Shown here: piece after piece, positions 18,901-27,351 of the stretch
Numbering within the stretch: position 1 is the first letter of the stretch
How the letters are laid out: every line of letters begins with the position of its first letter
NCBI GenBank assembly: GCA_021804965.1
Contig: JAJZGG010000007.1
Span: forward strand, 1 to 64,000
Length of the DNA: 64,000 nt
Direction: 5' to 3'
DNA from: Acidobacteriota bacterium
Lineage (GTDB): Bacteria; Acidobacteriota; Terriglobia; Terriglobales; Acidobacteriaceae
Made by a program: the position numbers and the translations under genes
Notes under the pieces: model-generated
Databases searched by the model: none
What the model saw: the letters and a program-made list of their open reading frames with translations, nothing else
What the model was told of the DNA's origin: nothing

Positions 18901-20195
18901 CAGATGCCGCCGGAGAGCGCGCAGGGATCCTGCCAGATGCCCTGGTCCTGCAGGTTGACATCGACGGTCCAGGTGAAGGTGTCGCCGGTCTGGGGATTGA
19001 CGGCGATGGCACCGCGAAAGATGGGGCAACCGGTGGCTCCGGGAAAGCCGGATTGCGAGGGGCAGTGGATACTGGTGAGTCCGGCACCGGGCTGGTTGGA
19101 CAGGCGCGACCAGTGGATGCCGTCGCTGGACTGGTAGTAGCCGTGGTAGCGAATGGCGGCCAGAAACAGATGGCGCTGCGGGTTCCAGACGACGGCGGTG
19201 GCCGGGTTGCCGTCGGGCGGGCTGAGGGCATCGGCCGGGCCCTGAATGTCCTGGCCGTTGGGGTCGGTGACGGTGGCCATGTGCCAGGTGGCCCCGCTGT
19301 CGGTGGAGTAAAAGAGTCCGGTGTAGCTGGCCGGGCTGCCCTGCAGTCCGTTGACCTGTCCGCTTTCATAGGCATGGCTGACGGCGGCGACGACCAGCAG
19401 GGGATTGGTGCTGCTCCAGGCAAAGCCGGCAAAGCCCTCACCGACGAAGGAGACGTCCTTGCCGGCCAGCCCGGATTCGAGGTCGCTGGTCTGGGCGATG
19501 AGCGACCAGGTGCTGCCGTTGTCGGTGGAGCGAAGCAGTCCGGCCCCATAATAGCTGTCGAGAGCGTCGTTGGGATCGCCGAGCCCGGCGAGCAGGACAC
19601 CGGTGGCCCCGGGCTGAAAGCTGATGGCACCGACGCTGAGGCTGGCCTCTGCGGCAGTGGCCAGGGCGGGAATGTTGTCGGTCATCGGGGTGAAGGGAAC
19701 GGTGGTGCTGGCCTGGGAAAGATTGGTCTGCCAGAGTCCGCCGCCGGTGGTGCCGACGAGCAGGTGGTTGCCGGTTGCGTCGGAGGGGTCAATGGCAAGC
19801 GCCGTGATGCGGCCGGAGATGAGCCCGTAGTTGGGGGTGTCGATGGCCTGCGGACCGATGGGGTTCCAGGCGGGGTTGGATGGGCTTCCGCTGGCGCGCG
19901 GGCGCAGCAGCGGTGCTGCCAGGCGGGCCGGCGCGGAGCCCGGATGCAGGCGCTGCGGCCAGCCGCGACGGGCAAGAAACTGCTCGGCGGCGCGCTGCTG
20001 CGGGGCGAGGTTTCGCGGTGCGAGCGTGGTGGTTGCAAGCGGCGAGGTGGATACAAGCGGCGAGGTGTTTGCCTGCGCAGAGCTGGTCTGTGCGGTGGCC
20101 GGGGTGAGCGGCGCGGCCAGCAGGCACAGGATTGCGGCAAGGGCCGGATGGCCGCGTCGTTGCCTCAGGTCCTGTGGCCGTCTATGCCGCAGCAT
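12963..20195 (-). CDS. Giant secreted propeller protein with about 12 choice-of-anchor-D (HYDIN-like) repeats
   Basis: About 2410 residues. Order: signal peptide (to ATAQ, about residue 36); a sialidase/BNR-like propeller region up to about 900 (LLVGTTGGGLWQT, LYRSTNGGQSWTAIAS); about twelve roughly 100-residue Ig-like choice-of-anchor-D repeats, each with a ...TLxFxxxxVGxxS...VTxxNTGxxPL...CxxxxAxGxSCTxxVxFxPTxxG pattern. A further beta domain, two hydrophobic segments with a basic RRRLRL break, and a final Ig-like strand set (GTYTVNVV...VTLLVN) follow. The conserved Cys pair in each repeat could be a disulfide. ATG 20195 has GGAG 7 nt upstream; ATG 20255 is an alternative. Probably a cell-surface adhesin or scaffold. 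Confidence 0.85.
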   Translation of the reverse strand: MLRHRRPQDLRQRRGHPALAAILCLLAAPLTPATAQTSSAQANTSPLVSTSPLATTTLAPRNLAPQQRAAEQFLARRGWPQRLHPGSAPARLAAPLLRPRASGSPSNPAWNPIGPQAIDTPNYGLISGRITALAIDPSDATGNHLLVGTTGGGLWQTNLSQASTTVPFTPMTDNIPALATAAEASLSVGAISFQPGATGVLLAGLGDPNDALDSYYGAGLLRSTDNGSTWSLIAQTSDLESGLAGKDVSFVGEGFAGFAWSSTNPLLVVAAVSHAYESGQVNGLQGSPASYTGLFYSTDSGATWHMATVTDPNGQDIQGPADALSPPDGNPATAVVWNPQRHLFLAAIRYHGYYQSSDGIHWSRLSNQPGAGLTSIHCPSQSGFPGATGCPIFRGAIAVNPQTGDTFTWTVDVNLQDQGIWQDPCALSGGICSTQPFQFPTQWNTAALETSTTGGSATIPSGDYNLTLDAVPSNQDTLLFAGGVDLFRCSLANSCQWRNTTNATTCGSSGVGAYQHAFAWNTANPLLVFVGNDSGLWRSIDAVAETGSACNSTDASHFANLNAALGPLAEIPALAQSPATPDTLLAGVAGTGSAGIVNTAPSPTVWPQLLSGEGGPVLIDPTSTVNNWYANLAAGVAIYHCTSTSLCSGSAWGNSPVISESQVNNDGLAMNFPAAFVQDALDPSQLLVATCRIWRGAGNGSNWSAASALSGPLDGLPDSACVSNALIRSLAVHANANGSETLYVGMTGGTSSVPGHLFTTVFQPSTGSITGWTDLALSPVTNSPYGFNPFGYDVAGITIDPHDTTGQTVYVAIEGFSSGAQGSPQLYRSTNGGQSWTAIASNLPPAPANSIVVDPQDANTLYVALDTGVYLTHQVSTCATASCFAFYGSGLPLAPITQLLATPLGAATPTLTAATYGRGIWQIPLAVTSASVATASLAPSTLTFASTSVGATSPTQTITVSNTGSLPLTPSSVSLSGTNPGDFSESDTCSGQTIPSGSTCTIQVDFAPSQQGTRTASLTVFANVAGGQLQAALTGTAVAPAAVTLQPSTLAFSPQQTGTTASAQAISIENTGGNTLTLTSATVTGPFQISSNGCGSSLPSSNACAISITFSPTTTGAASGTLTLVDSAGTQTAPLTGTGIAPATDTLSATSVNFPGTVIQQTSAPLTVTLTNSGGQPLSSLGTSVSGPFAVASTCGGALAAGSSCTFSITYSPTAIGTAHGSLTVSDALRSQSIALNGTGLARPVITLSSSSLNFGHQQVNFTIGPLSVTLSNTGGSPLLNATPTFSGPGAASFQIAGNSCGASVAAGATCELKLVFDPQSTGAQNATLTISSPAPGVTPATIALTGTGLAPPSMLPSPATLNFGLLKVNYTSGPYIVTITNSGQVPMNPPTFTLSGLNAADFAFVQSSCPLTGNHQVVPGQTCTYQGTFTPSLVGQESATLTFTSSNAIPASASVSLLGIGTSLIDFTSSPSSVTFPATFVATPSSPAIITLSELTKQPLNQFSLALSGPFQLIPSRTTCGTTLLGAGSCNAAIVYTPTAVGTQSGTLTVSSITPGFTPVSIPLSGNGLAVGQLQTSAPTLGFGSVLVGTTSGAQQLTVTNAGAAPLNGLNLAATGPFTLTGNGCGTSLAPAAFCTVTVAYTPTTAGNSTGSLSITSTSVGVNPLQTTLTGNGLAPGALEVSPSFLVFGTQTIGQPSVAQAVTVFNTGPTALTLPQPVIVGDFALSTSTCGSQIAAGDNCTLYLVFSPTQPGSRQGSATLTASQNNIPVSIALSGTALPSAALAANTAAIVFPSTGIGTTSVPMPVTLTNSGTAPVTGLTLLAAPPFLVQSGTCGLQLAAGASCTAQVSFAPTTTGSLTGSLSVTTTSLGVGPLTVQLTGTGLPGGSLAISPNPVSFPNTTLGATSAPITVVVSNPGASPVSGLTLAASGDFSILQTSCPSQLIAQGSCTVQLVFQPTVLGGRQGTLTASTTTSGVAQGSALLLGTSLAPAQLAVAPPSLSFPATFVHQTSPAQAITLTNTGQSSIPNLSLSVSGPFQIASTTCTATLAASASCTASLRYAPTNGSSGATQTGSFTASAPGQPGVSAVSVALSGIVNLPPTLAVSPQLVLSFPVTSVGLAAQQQTVTLSNAGTSGTLTGVYATLPQASQSLGFFLASSTCGTSSRPVSLATGATCTLQIGFTPTASGVLNGSLTLTSANGPVSLTLTGTGFDFTLSGQTLSASVVQGQTANFTLTLQALGATSGNFTLTCPNAPPGMLCLFNPSAPTALPIGSQVQFALAISTAAPVAGTPGVRNSGSGQTSPDQTSSGQTSPSHTSAALPPGSRVAGVFLAGLLLLPWVGRRRLRLLAMLLVLATVGLTLNLSGCAAASGSSSQVRTSGNAQQGTYTVNVVASTLGISHSVNVTLLVN

Positions 20196-20255
20196 GCGCT
20201 GTCTCCAAGGGAGAACGGTCGCAGCCTGGGGTGGAAGTGCATCCTGTGTATCCAT

Positions 20256-20604
20256 GAAGAGCGTCTGCGGCCTGTACCTGAGCTTCGCGTCGGCTGGCGG
20301 AGGTTCCGGAAGCTAGACCGATGCGCGAGAGAATTCAGGGGCTCAGCCGCCTCGCGGAAACGCCGGTCTGTGAAGCTCGAAACGACTGCACCACCCTGTT
20401 TCCATGGAATGACAGAGAGGGCAGGGATATCGAGTGCCGGATGAGGATTTCCGTGAGACTCTTCCCAACTTCTAATGTGTGTTTCATTATAGAACTCAAA
20501 TTTTCCAAACGATGTATGAAAATCCTGCAGCCGGAGGGGGTGTGGTGCGGACTCCGATCCTGGGCTATGCTGAAGTCGAAGCGAGAGGAAAGGAAACCAA
20601 GCAC
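20256..20604. other. Divergent intergenic region without a gene
   Basis: About 350 bp between the giant repeat protein and mbfA. It becomes AT-rich near 20465-20515, with CATTATAGAAC (TATAGA at about 20488-20493) as a plausible -10 for mbfA. In-frame upstream ATGs (20479, 20512) lack ribosome-binding sites. No RNA gene was recognised. Confidence 0.35.
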
Positions 20605-21816
20605 GTGGCTCTGGACCCATGGAAGAACGCGCGGATGAAGAAGGTGGTGGCCAGCCTGGAAGGCAACTGGCAGGCGGAGATGAGCGGTTACCACACCTAT
20701 CTGGCGCTGGCGGATCGGGAGACGGATGTGGTGCGGGCGCAGGTGCTGCGGCATCTGGCGCAGGCGGAGCTGGACCATGCGGCGCTGTGGGCCGGACGGC
20801 TGAAGGAGCTGGGCGCGCCGGAGCCCGTGTACACGGGAGGGCCGCAGGGCGAGGCGGATTCGCTGGCCAATCGCGCCGGAGGTCCGTTGATGGCGCTGCG
20901 GCGGCTGGAGATAGAGGAGAGCCGGGATATTGCGCGCTACGGCGGGCAGTTGAAGGATCTGGGCGATGAAGGATCGATTGCGATTCTGCAGCACGTGATT
21001 GAAGACGAGAAGGAGCACTATCGCGAGCTGGGTGGGCTGCTGCGCGGGCATGCGCCGGCCAGCACGGCGGATGGCAAGCCGATTGTGCATGCGCAGGGAC
21101 TGCTGGATGAGATGCTGGCGCGGCGCGATGAGGGCCGGTCGCAGGCGGGAAGCTGGATCGGGGATGCGATCTATGGCGTGAACGACGGGCTGGGTGCAAT
21201 CTTCGGCATTGTCTCCGGGGTGTCCGGTGCGACGGCCGGCAATGGGCACTATGTGCTGCTGGCCGGACTGGCGGGCATGATTGCCAGCGCGTTGTCGATG
21301 GGCTCGGGAGCGTATCTGGCGGCCAAGAGCGAGCGCGAGATTCATGAGGCGGAGGTGCATCGCGAGCGCGAGGCGGTGACGATGAATCCGAGCGAGGCGC
21401 GCGAGCTGCTGTCGCTCTACTACCAGGTGAAGGGACTGCCGCATGACGATGCCGAGCGCGTGGTGGAGCACCTGGCGCGCGATCCGGAGCAGCTGCTGAA
21501 GGCGCTGGTGGCCGAGCGGCTGGATACGGGCGAGGATGGGCTGAAGGTGCCGTGGGTTTCAGCCGTGTCAGGCACGATTTCAACGGCCATTGGAGCGACG
21601 ATTCCGATTGTGCCGTTCTTCTTTATGAGCGGGGTGCCGGCGGTGGTGGCTGCTGCGGTGGTTTCGCTGGTGGCCCACTTTGCGGTGGGCGCGGCCAAAA
21701 GCCTGATTACGGTGCGCTCGTGGTGGTCCAGCGGGCTGGAGATGACGGTGGTCGGCGCGGTGGAAGGCGCGGTGACCTACGGCATCGGCTTGTGGATGGG
21801 GCATCTGGGCGCGTAG
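20605..21816 (+). CDS. mbfA: Membrane-bound ferritin: ferritin-like domain fused to VIT1/CCC1 iron transporter
   Basis: About 403 residues. Residues 1-160 form a ferritin-like four-helix domain with iron-ligand-type motifs (EMSGYHTYLALADRE, QAELDHAALW, EIEESRDIARYGG, IEDEKEHYREL). Residues 165-403 form the VIT1/CCC1 membrane domain (DAIYGVNDGLGAIFGIVSGVSGAT, about five helices, SMGSGAYLAAKSEREI). This matches MbfA, an inner-membrane protein that exports or sequesters iron during peroxide/iron stress. I prefer GTG 20605 because GAGGAAAGGA lies about 9-12 nt upstream; ATG 20512 would add 31 residues without an SD. A terminator follows. Confidence 0.88.
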   Translation: MALDPWKNARMKKVVASLEGNWQAEMSGYHTYLALADRETDVVRAQVLRHLAQAELDHAALWAGRLKELGAPEPVYTGGPQGEADSLANRAGGPLMALRRLEIEESRDIARYGGQLKDLGDEGSIAILQHVIEDEKEHYRELGGLLRGHAPASTADGKPIVHAQGLLDEMLARRDEGRSQAGSWIGDAIYGVNDGLGAIFGIVSGVSGATAGNGHYVLLAGLAGMIASALSMGSGAYLAAKSEREIHEAEVHREREAVTMNPSEARELLSLYYQVKGLPHDDAERVVEHLARDPEQLLKALVAERLDTGEDGLKVPWVSAVSGTISTAIGATIPIVPFFFMSGVPAVVAAAVVSLVAHFAVGAAKSLITVRSWWSSGLEMTVVGAVEGAVTYGIGLWMGHLGA

Positions 21817-21867
21817 CCGGGATGCTTGATTGGGATGCCCTGGCGAGGATGCTGCGCGCAAGTAGAA

Positions 21868-21906
21868 GACGGGACCTGCCGATGCGGCAGGTCCCGTCCT
21901 GTTTTT
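21868..21906 (+). terminator. Rho-independent terminator after mbfA
   Basis: A 12-bp stem (ACGGGACCTGCC with its complement, loop GATGC) is followed by CCTGTTTTT, 52 bp after the mbfA stop and before the convergent XRE-cupin gene. Confidence 0.85.
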
Positions 21907-21930
21907 GCGCGGGTGTGGCCTGAACCGGCC

Positions 21931-22701
21931 CTAGTTGGCGCGGGTGGGCACGGATGCCGCCGATGCGGTGACCGAGGGTGCGGTGACTGCGCGCATCGGC
22001 GCGCCGGTCAGCGGACGCTGCACGGCACCCATGGGACGAAGACCCATGGACGGCTGCGCGGCCGGTGGCTGGTGCATGGTGACGATGAGCGCCATGGCCG
22101 GGGATTTGCCGGCGCAGACGTAGGCGTGCGGAGTGCTGGCGTCAAAGTAGACGGCATCGCCGGATTCCAGGGTGGAAACCTGGTCGCCGTGGCGGATCTC
22201 CAGCTCGCCCTTGAGGATGTAGAGAAACTCGAAGCCGGCATGGACATGCGGACGCACGTCCTGGCCCTTCTTGAGCGGGATGAACTCGGCGAAATAGGGG
22301 TCCATGTGACGGTCGGGCACCATGTAGCCGAGGCTCTCGAAGAAGTAGGTCGGATCTTCCGTGCCGCTCTGGGGCAGGCGGACGCGCTCCTTCTGGCGAT
22401 GGATGCGGAACAGGGAGTGGGGTTCGGTTTCAAAGAAGTAGGACAGGTCCTTGGAGAAGACCATGGCGATGCGGGCCAGGTTGCGGAGCGTGGGAACGAC
22501 GCGGCCGGTCTCCAACTGCGACAGGAAGCTGGCGGAAAGCCCGGTGTGCTTGCCGAGTTCGACCAGACCCATGGATTTCTTGAGGCGCAGGCGTTTGATG
22601 CGTTCGCCGATGTGTTTCTCCGAGATGAAGTTTTCGGCGGTCTGGGAATCAATCTGCGCGGGAAGGATTTCTTCGGTCGGGCTGGCTTTGGCTTTCGTCA
22701 T
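21931..22701 (-). CDS. XRE-family regulator with C-terminal cupin sensor domain
   Basis: 256 residues. An XRE helix-turn-helix at about 28-85 (IGERIKRLRLKKSMGLVELGKHTGLSASFLSQLE) is joined to a cupin barrel at about 145-215 (PHVHAGFEFLYILKGELEIR, then GDAVYFDASTPHAYV). Its His residues could bind a metal or small effector. Family members regulate amino-acid, polyamine or detoxification genes and are usually autoregulated. The last 45 residues are Ala/Pro/Met-rich and disordered-looking. It is divergent from the TIGR01777 gene, with an AT-rich 165-bp shared upstream region. Confidence 0.85.
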   Translation of the reverse strand: MTKAKASPTEEILPAQIDSQTAENFISEKHIGERIKRLRLKKSMGLVELGKHTGLSASFLSQLETGRVVPTLRNLARIAMVFSKDLSYFFETEPHSLFRIHRQKERVRLPQSGTEDPTYFFESLGYMVPDRHMDPYFAEFIPLKKGQDVRPHVHAGFEFLYILKGELEIRHGDQVSTLESGDAVYFDASTPHAYVCAGKSPAMALIVTMHQPPAAQPSMGLRPMGAVQRPLTGAPMRAVTAPSVTASAASVPTRAN

Positions 22702-22866
22702 GGCAGTGTTCTCTCCGCAATATGGATGCAGGAGAAATGCAGTTTGTTGCTGAAATCAACAGATTTTTTTGCGAAATTGAATTCGTGTGTGAAAAACCTG
22801 CGAGAGTGAGGGAAGATCCCGACTGGATAGGAATGGAGATGCGGGAGTAGGCGGGGAGGGATGGGG

Positions 22867-23850
22867 ATGACGGAAACTGCAGAATCAAAAAGAAATATGC
22901 CGATGCGCAGCGTGCTGCTGAGCGGGGCTTCAGGGTGCATGGGGCGGCAGCTGGCGGCCGAGCTGGCGCGGCGGAAGGTTCCGGTGCTGCGACTGGTGCG
23001 GCGGGAGCCGAAGGCACCGGAGGAGCTGCGCTGGTGGCCGGGAGCGGATCGGGATGGGCTGGTTGCTGCAGGTGGACGGGGCGGCGGGTGGGTGGCCGAG
23101 CCGGAGCGGCTGGAGGGCGTGGGCGCGGCGGTGCATCTGTCGGGCGCCAGCATTGCCGGGCGGCGCTGGACGGCGGCCTGGAAGCGCGAGATGTGGAGCA
23201 GCCGGGTGGAGTCGACGCGGCGGCTGAGCGAGACCCTTGCGGGGCTGCGGCAGCGGCCACGGGTGCTGGTCTGCGCCTCGGCGATTGGCTTCTATGGCGA
23301 CCGGGGGGATGCGGTTCTGGATGAGGATGCTGCCGGCGGCACGGGATTCTTTCCGGCGCTGTGCGCGGCCTGGGAGGGTGCGACGCAGGCTGCGGTGGAG
23401 GCGGGAATCCGCGTGGTGCATCTGCGGCTGGGCGTGGTGCTGAGCCGGGCGGATGGGGCGCTGGCGAGGATGCTGCCGGTCTTTCGGGCCGGGTTGGGCG
23501 GACGGCTGGGCGATGGGCGGCAGTGGATGAGCTGGATTGGCGAGGAGGACGCGGTGCGGGCGTTTCTGTGGGCTATGGAGCAGGAAACGCTGCGCGGAGC
23601 GGTGAATGCGGTGGCTCCGGAGCCGGTGACGAATCGCGAGTTTACCGGGAAGCTGGCGCGGCAGGTGCGGCGCCCGGCCTGGCTGCCGGCACCGGGTTTT
23701 GCCCTGCGGCTTGCGCTGGGCGAGATGGCGGATGCGGCGCTGCTGGCCAGCACGCGCGTGCTGCCGCGACGGCTGGAGCAGTCGGGATTTGTGTTTCAGC
23801 AAGCACGACTGGAGGATGCGCTCCGGGCGATCCTTGGCGCTCAGGCCTGA
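22867..23850 (+). CDS. TIGR01777-family NAD(P)-dependent epimerase (SulA-like SDR)
   Basis: 327 residues. Extended short-chain dehydrogenase fold with a GASGCMGRQLA nucleotide-binding loop near the N-terminus, a VHLSGASIAGRRWT motif, CASAIGFYGDRGD in the active-site region, and a C-terminal DUF1731-like tail (PAPGFALRLALGEMADAALLASTRVLPRRL). These are the marks of the TIGR01777 group, often called cell-division inhibitor SulA-like although the enzyme activity is unknown. ATG 22867 is preferred over ATG 22861 because GGAGGG then lies 6 nt upstream rather than touching the codon. Confidence 0.82.
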   Translation: MTETAESKRNMPMRSVLLSGASGCMGRQLAAELARRKVPVLRLVRREPKAPEELRWWPGADRDGLVAAGGRGGGWVAEPERLEGVGAAVHLSGASIAGRRWTAAWKREMWSSRVESTRRLSETLAGLRQRPRVLVCASAIGFYGDRGDAVLDEDAAGGTGFFPALCAAWEGATQAAVEAGIRVVHLRLGVVLSRADGALARMLPVFRAGLGGRLGDGRQWMSWIGEEDAVRAFLWAMEQETLRGAVNAVAPEPVTNREFTGKLARQVRRPAWLPAPGFALRLALGEMADAALLASTRVLPRRLEQSGFVFQQARLEDALRAILGAQA

Positions 23851-23914
23851 GGCGCGCTGCGGGCCGTCGGGCTGCGTCGGCAGATGCCCGTCCGGTTGAG
23901 TAGACTGGAAGCGC

Positions 23915-25231
23915 ATGAGGACCAGAATGCCGAGGGTGGTCGGGCTGCGCGGGCAGTGGGCGCGATGGGCGGTGGGCGTTGCCTTGGGCGGCGCGGCGCT
24001 GCTGGTGGCAGGCTGCGGGATGCCGGGCGCTCCACAACCGCCGACGCTGCGGCTGGCCGAGCCGGTGACGACACTGACGGCTTCGCGGGCCGGGGACGTG
24101 GTCACGCTGCGCTGGACGAATCCGACGAAGACAACCGATGGGGTGACGATTGCAGGCTTTGCGTCGGCGATGGAGGCCGATCTCTGCCGGGTGGAGGCGG
24201 CGACGGTGACGGCGGACTGCCAGCCGGTGCTGCATCGCAGCGTGAAGCCGGGAAGCCAGACGGAGATGGCCGACGTGCTGCCGCCGGCGATGACGACCGG
24301 GCCGCTGCGCGCCCTGCGCTACGCGGTGGTGCTGCGGAATGCAAAGGGCAGAACGGCGGGGCTGTCCAATGTGGCGCTGACCGCAGCCGGCCAGGCACCC
24401 GGCATGGTGAGGGAGCTGACGGCGCAGGCAAGCGGCGAGGGCGTTGTGCTGCGCTGGCTGGGGGATGGAAGCGCGACTCCGGTGCGGCTGGAGCGGCATC
24501 TGCTGAAGGCGGCAGACCGGGCGAAGCAGGCGAAGAACAAGCAAGACGGCGCGCTGGGAGGCGATTCCGCCCGGCCGGAGGACAAGACGCTGGTGGACCA
24601 GTCGCTGATGGTGGATGCGCCGGCCAGCAGCGGACGGGCCGGGGCAGTGGACCGCCAGGCGGAGTTGGATGCGGTCTATCGCTACACGGCGCAGCGGGTG
24701 CTGCTGCTTGCGCCGGATGCGCTGGGCGGTGCCGGGCAGGCAGCGCAGACGAGCCGGACGCATGGCAGCGCACGGCGGGGATCTCTGCGGCATGCAACGC
24801 ATGGGCTGGCATCGGGTTCGGTGTCTGGCTCAGCGACGGGTATGACCGGAAGCGATGGGGGCGCGATTGCGGTGGCCAGTGCGCCCAGTGCGCCGGTGGT
24901 GGTGGATACGCGGGATGTCTTTCCGCCGGCGGTGCCGAGGGGACTGGTGGCCACCTACAGCGAGACCACGCATAGCGTGGATCTGTCGTGGGCACCGGAT
25001 ATGGAGCCGGATCTGGCGGGGTATGTGGTGGAACGCAGCCGGATGCCGGAGGGCGCGAGCCAGGGCGAGGCTGCGCATTGGACGCGGCTGGCCGAGGGTG
25101 TGGCGGTGCCGGGATACTCGGATGCACAGGTGCAGCCGGGCAGGGAATATCGCTACGCTGTGCGTGCCGTGGATCGGCATGGGAATACGAGTGCGGCCTC
25201 GCCGAGCGTGAGTGTGCGGACGGAGCCGTAG
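23915..25231 (+). CDS. Lipoprotein with fibronectin type III domains
   Basis: 438 residues. An N-terminal signal peptide with lipobox LVAGC at about residues 30-34 predicts lipidation and envelope anchoring. Two FN3-like beta domains are visible (about 45-155, [13 protein letters not shown]; and about 330-438, [32 protein letters not shown]...[13 protein letters not shown]). A low-complexity Gly/Ser/Ala linker separates them. Homologous acidobacterial proteins are of unknown function; a structural or carbohydrate-related surface role is possible. It lies 64 bp after the TIGR01777 gene in the same direction. Confidence 0.75.
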   Translation: MRTRMPRVVGLRGQWARWAVGVALGGAALLVAGCGMPGAPQPPTLRLAEPVTTLTASRAGDVVTLRWTNPTKTTDGVTIAGFASAMEADLCRVEAATVTADCQPVLHRSVKPGSQTEMADVLPPAMTTGPLRALRYAVVLRNAKGRTAGLSNVALTAAGQAPGMVRELTAQASGEGVVLRWLGDGSATPVRLERHLLKAADRAKQAKNKQDGALGGDSARPEDKTLVDQSLMVDAPASSGRAGAVDRQAELDAVYRYTAQRVLLLAPDALGGAGQAAQTSRTHGSARRGSLRHATHGLASGSVSGSATGMTGSDGGAIAVASAPSAPVVVDTRDVFPPAVPRGLVATYSETTHSVDLSWAPDMEPDLAGYVVERSRMPEGASQGEAAHWTRLAEGVAVPGYSDAQVQPGREYRYAVRAVDRHGNTSAASPSVSVRTEP

Positions 25232-25299
25232 GCGGATTGGGTCGGTCGGGATTCGACGGAGTCAGGATTGGTAAGTCAGGACAGGTGAAGGAGGGTGCG

Positions 25300-26097
25300 A
25301 TGCAGTATTGCCGGATGGAGTGGGCGGGAAGTGCGGCTTGGGGACTGGTGGAGGAGCGCGATGGCGCGTTGTGGGTGACGGCGCTGCTGGCCTCGCCTTG
25401 GAGGCCCGACCCGGAGCAGGTGCTGGCCGAGCCGCTGCTGCTGGACAGCGCGAAGCTGCTGGCACCGGTCACGCCGTCGAAGATTGTCTGCGTGGGGCGG
25501 AACTATCGTGACCATGCCAAGGAGCTGGGCAATGAGGTGCCGAGCGAGCCGCTGCTGTTTCTGAAGCCGCCGTCCTCGCTGCTGGGCTGCGGGGGCGTGG
25601 TGGAGATGCCGCAGGTTTCGGCGCGTGTGGATTACGAGGGTGAGCTTGCGGTGGTGATTGGCCGGAGGATGCGCCGGTTGCAGCCGGGCGAGGATCTGCA
25701 GCCGTATCTGCATGGCGTGACGGTGGCCAACGACGTGACGGCACGCGACCTGCAGAAGAAGGATGGGCAGTGGACGCGGGCCAAGGGGTTTGACGGATTC
25801 TGCCCGGTGGGTCCGGTGGTGCAGACGGCAGTGGGCGAGGCGGAGATTGCCGCGGGTCTGGTGGTGGAGACGCGCGTGAATGGCGAGCTGCGCCAGCATG
25901 GAACGACGGCGGATTTTCTGTTTTCCCTGCGCGAGCTGCTGACCTATATTTCGGCGGCGATTACGCTGGAGCCGGGCGACCTGCTGCTGACGGGGACTCC
26001 GGCCGGAGTGGGCCCGGTGCAGGCGGGAGACTGCGTGACGGTGAGCGTGGCCGGGGTGGGGACGCTGCGGAATTGCTTTGCGGCGGAAAAGCCCTGA
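25300..26097 (+). CDS. Fumarylacetoacetate hydrolase-family protein
   Basis: 265 residues. The core shows [18 protein letters not shown], the metal-ligand segment [37 protein letters not shown] and the C-terminal [13 protein letters not shown], which are standard for FAH/FAHD1-type hydrolases and decarboxylases. These act on small beta-diketo acids such as oxaloacetate, acylpyruvates or homoprotocatechuate intermediates, with Mg2+ held by acidic residues. The start is firm (AAGGAGG, 5 nt before ATG). The exact substrate is not deducible; it lies 124 bp before transaldolase but is not obviously linked. Confidence 0.85.
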   Translation: MQYCRMEWAGSAAWGLVEERDGALWVTALLASPWRPDPEQVLAEPLLLDSAKLLAPVTPSKIVCVGRNYRDHAKELGNEVPSEPLLFLKPPSSLLGCGGVVEMPQVSARVDYEGELAVVIGRRMRRLQPGEDLQPYLHGVTVANDVTARDLQKKDGQWTRAKGFDGFCPVGPVVQTAVGEAEIAAGLVVETRVNGELRQHGTTADFLFSLRELLTYISAAITLEPGDLLLTGTPAGVGPVQAGDCVTVSVAGVGTLRNCFAAEKP

Positions 26098-26146
26098 GCC
26101 GGGCGGGGATGGCCCAAATTGGGATCGGAAGCAGACGCGATTTCAT

Positions 26147-26163
26147 CGTTTGGCATCCAAACG
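26147..26163. promoter_or_regulatory. Palindrome upstream of transaldolase
   Basis: Perfect inverted repeat CGTTTGG-CAT-CCAAACG about 60 bp before the transaldolase start. It is not followed by a T run, so it looks more like an operator than a terminator. The cognate regulator is unknown. Confidence 0.35.
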
Positions 26164-26222
26164 GGAGTAGACTTTGAGGCAGCGGTCTGCAGGAAGCAAA
26201 AATTCCCCCTGAGGAGGAGAAT

Positions 26223-27218
26223 GTGGCGAAGAATCTGCTGGAACAGTTGCGGGCGATGACGGTGGTGGTGGCCGATACAGGCGACATTGAGGCGATGGAG
26301 AAGTTTCGCCCCCAGGATGCGACGACGAATCCGTCGCTGATCACGGCCGCGGCACAGCTGCCGCAGTATCAGTCGATCGTGGACGGGGTGCTGCTGGAGG
26401 CGCGCAAGGAGCTGGGAGCTGCAGCCGATGAGGCGAAGGTGGCCAATCTGGCATTCCGGCGGCTGGCGATTGCCTTTGGCAAGAAGATTCTGGCGATTGT
26501 GCCGGGCCGGGTGTCGACGGAGGTGGATGCGCGGCTGTCGTTTGACACGGAGGCAACGATTGCCCAGGCGCGCGAGATCATTGCGCAGTACGATGCGGCC
26601 GGGATTGGGCGCGAGCGCGTGCTGGTGAAGATTGCCTCGACCTGGGAGGGCATCTGCGCGGCCGAGGTGCTGGAAAAGGAAGGGATCCACTGCAACCTGA
26701 CACTGCTGTTTGGTCTGCATCAGGCGATTGCCTGCGCCGAGGCGCGGGTGACGCTGATTTCCCCGTTTGTGGGCCGGATTCTGGACTGGTACAAGAAGGA
26801 TACGGGCAGGGAGTATGCCGGAGCCGAAGACCCCGGCGTGCACTCGGTGACCACGGTCTACAACTACTACAAGAAGTTCGGCTACAAGACCCAGGTGATG
26901 GGGGCAAGCTTCCGGAATATCGGCGAGATTCGCGAGCTGGCCGGCTGCGACCTGCTGACGATCTCTCCGCAGCTGCTGGCCGAGCTGGAGGCGACAGAGG
27001 CCGAGCTGCCACGGAAGCTGGATCCGGAAGCAGCCAAGGGACTGACGATCGAGAAGATTGCGATGGATCGGGCAACGTTTGATCGCATGCACGCCGAGGA
27101 TCGCATGGCAACCGACAAGCTGAAGGAAGGCATTGAGGGCTTCAGCGCGGCGCTGGAAAAGCTGGAGGCCCTGCTGAGCCGACGCCTGACGGAGCTGGAG
27201 GCAGTGGGAGCCCGCTAG
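26223..27218 (+). CDS. tal: Transaldolase
   Basis: 331 residues; moves dihydroxyacetone units between sugar phosphates in the non-oxidative pentose phosphate pathway. Typical motifs are [22 protein letters not shown], the Schiff-base lysine in [30 protein letters not shown], and [17 protein letters not shown]. The length is that of the classic E. coli-type enzyme. It begins with GTG 26223 after a strong GAGGAGGAG; an out-of-frame ATG overlaps it at 26221. A palindrome precedes it and a terminator follows. Confidence 0.95.
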   Translation: MAKNLLEQLRAMTVVVADTGDIEAMEKFRPQDATTNPSLITAAAQLPQYQSIVDGVLLEARKELGAAADEAKVANLAFRRLAIAFGKKILAIVPGRVSTEVDARLSFDTEATIAQAREIIAQYDAAGIGRERVLVKIASTWEGICAAEVLEKEGIHCNLTLLFGLHQAIACAEARVTLISPFVGRILDWYKKDTGREYAGAEDPGVHSVTTVYNYYKKFGYKTQVMGASFRNIGEIRELAGCDLLTISPQLLAELEATEAELPRKLDPEAAKGLTIEKIAMDRATFDRMHAEDRMATDKLKEGIEGFSAALEKLEALLSRRLTELEAVGAR

Positions 27219-27279
27219 CGCTGCTGCCAATGCAGGAGGCCAGTGGCAGGAGAAAGTCTCCGGGCTACTGGGGAAAAAC

Positions 27280-27321
27280 AAAAACGGCAGGCCGCTCCGC
27301 GTGGGCGGCTTTGCTGTTTTT
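27280..27321 (+). terminator. Terminator after transaldolase
   Basis: An imperfect long stem (AAAAACGGCA...GCCGC with GCGGC...TGCTGTTTTT) ends in a run of five T. The A-tract on the other side makes it potentially bidirectional, which would also stop the minus-strand tRNA-Val transcript. Confidence 0.75.
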
Positions 27322-27351
27322 GCATGAGTTGCTGGGGGTATTGCGGAATCG

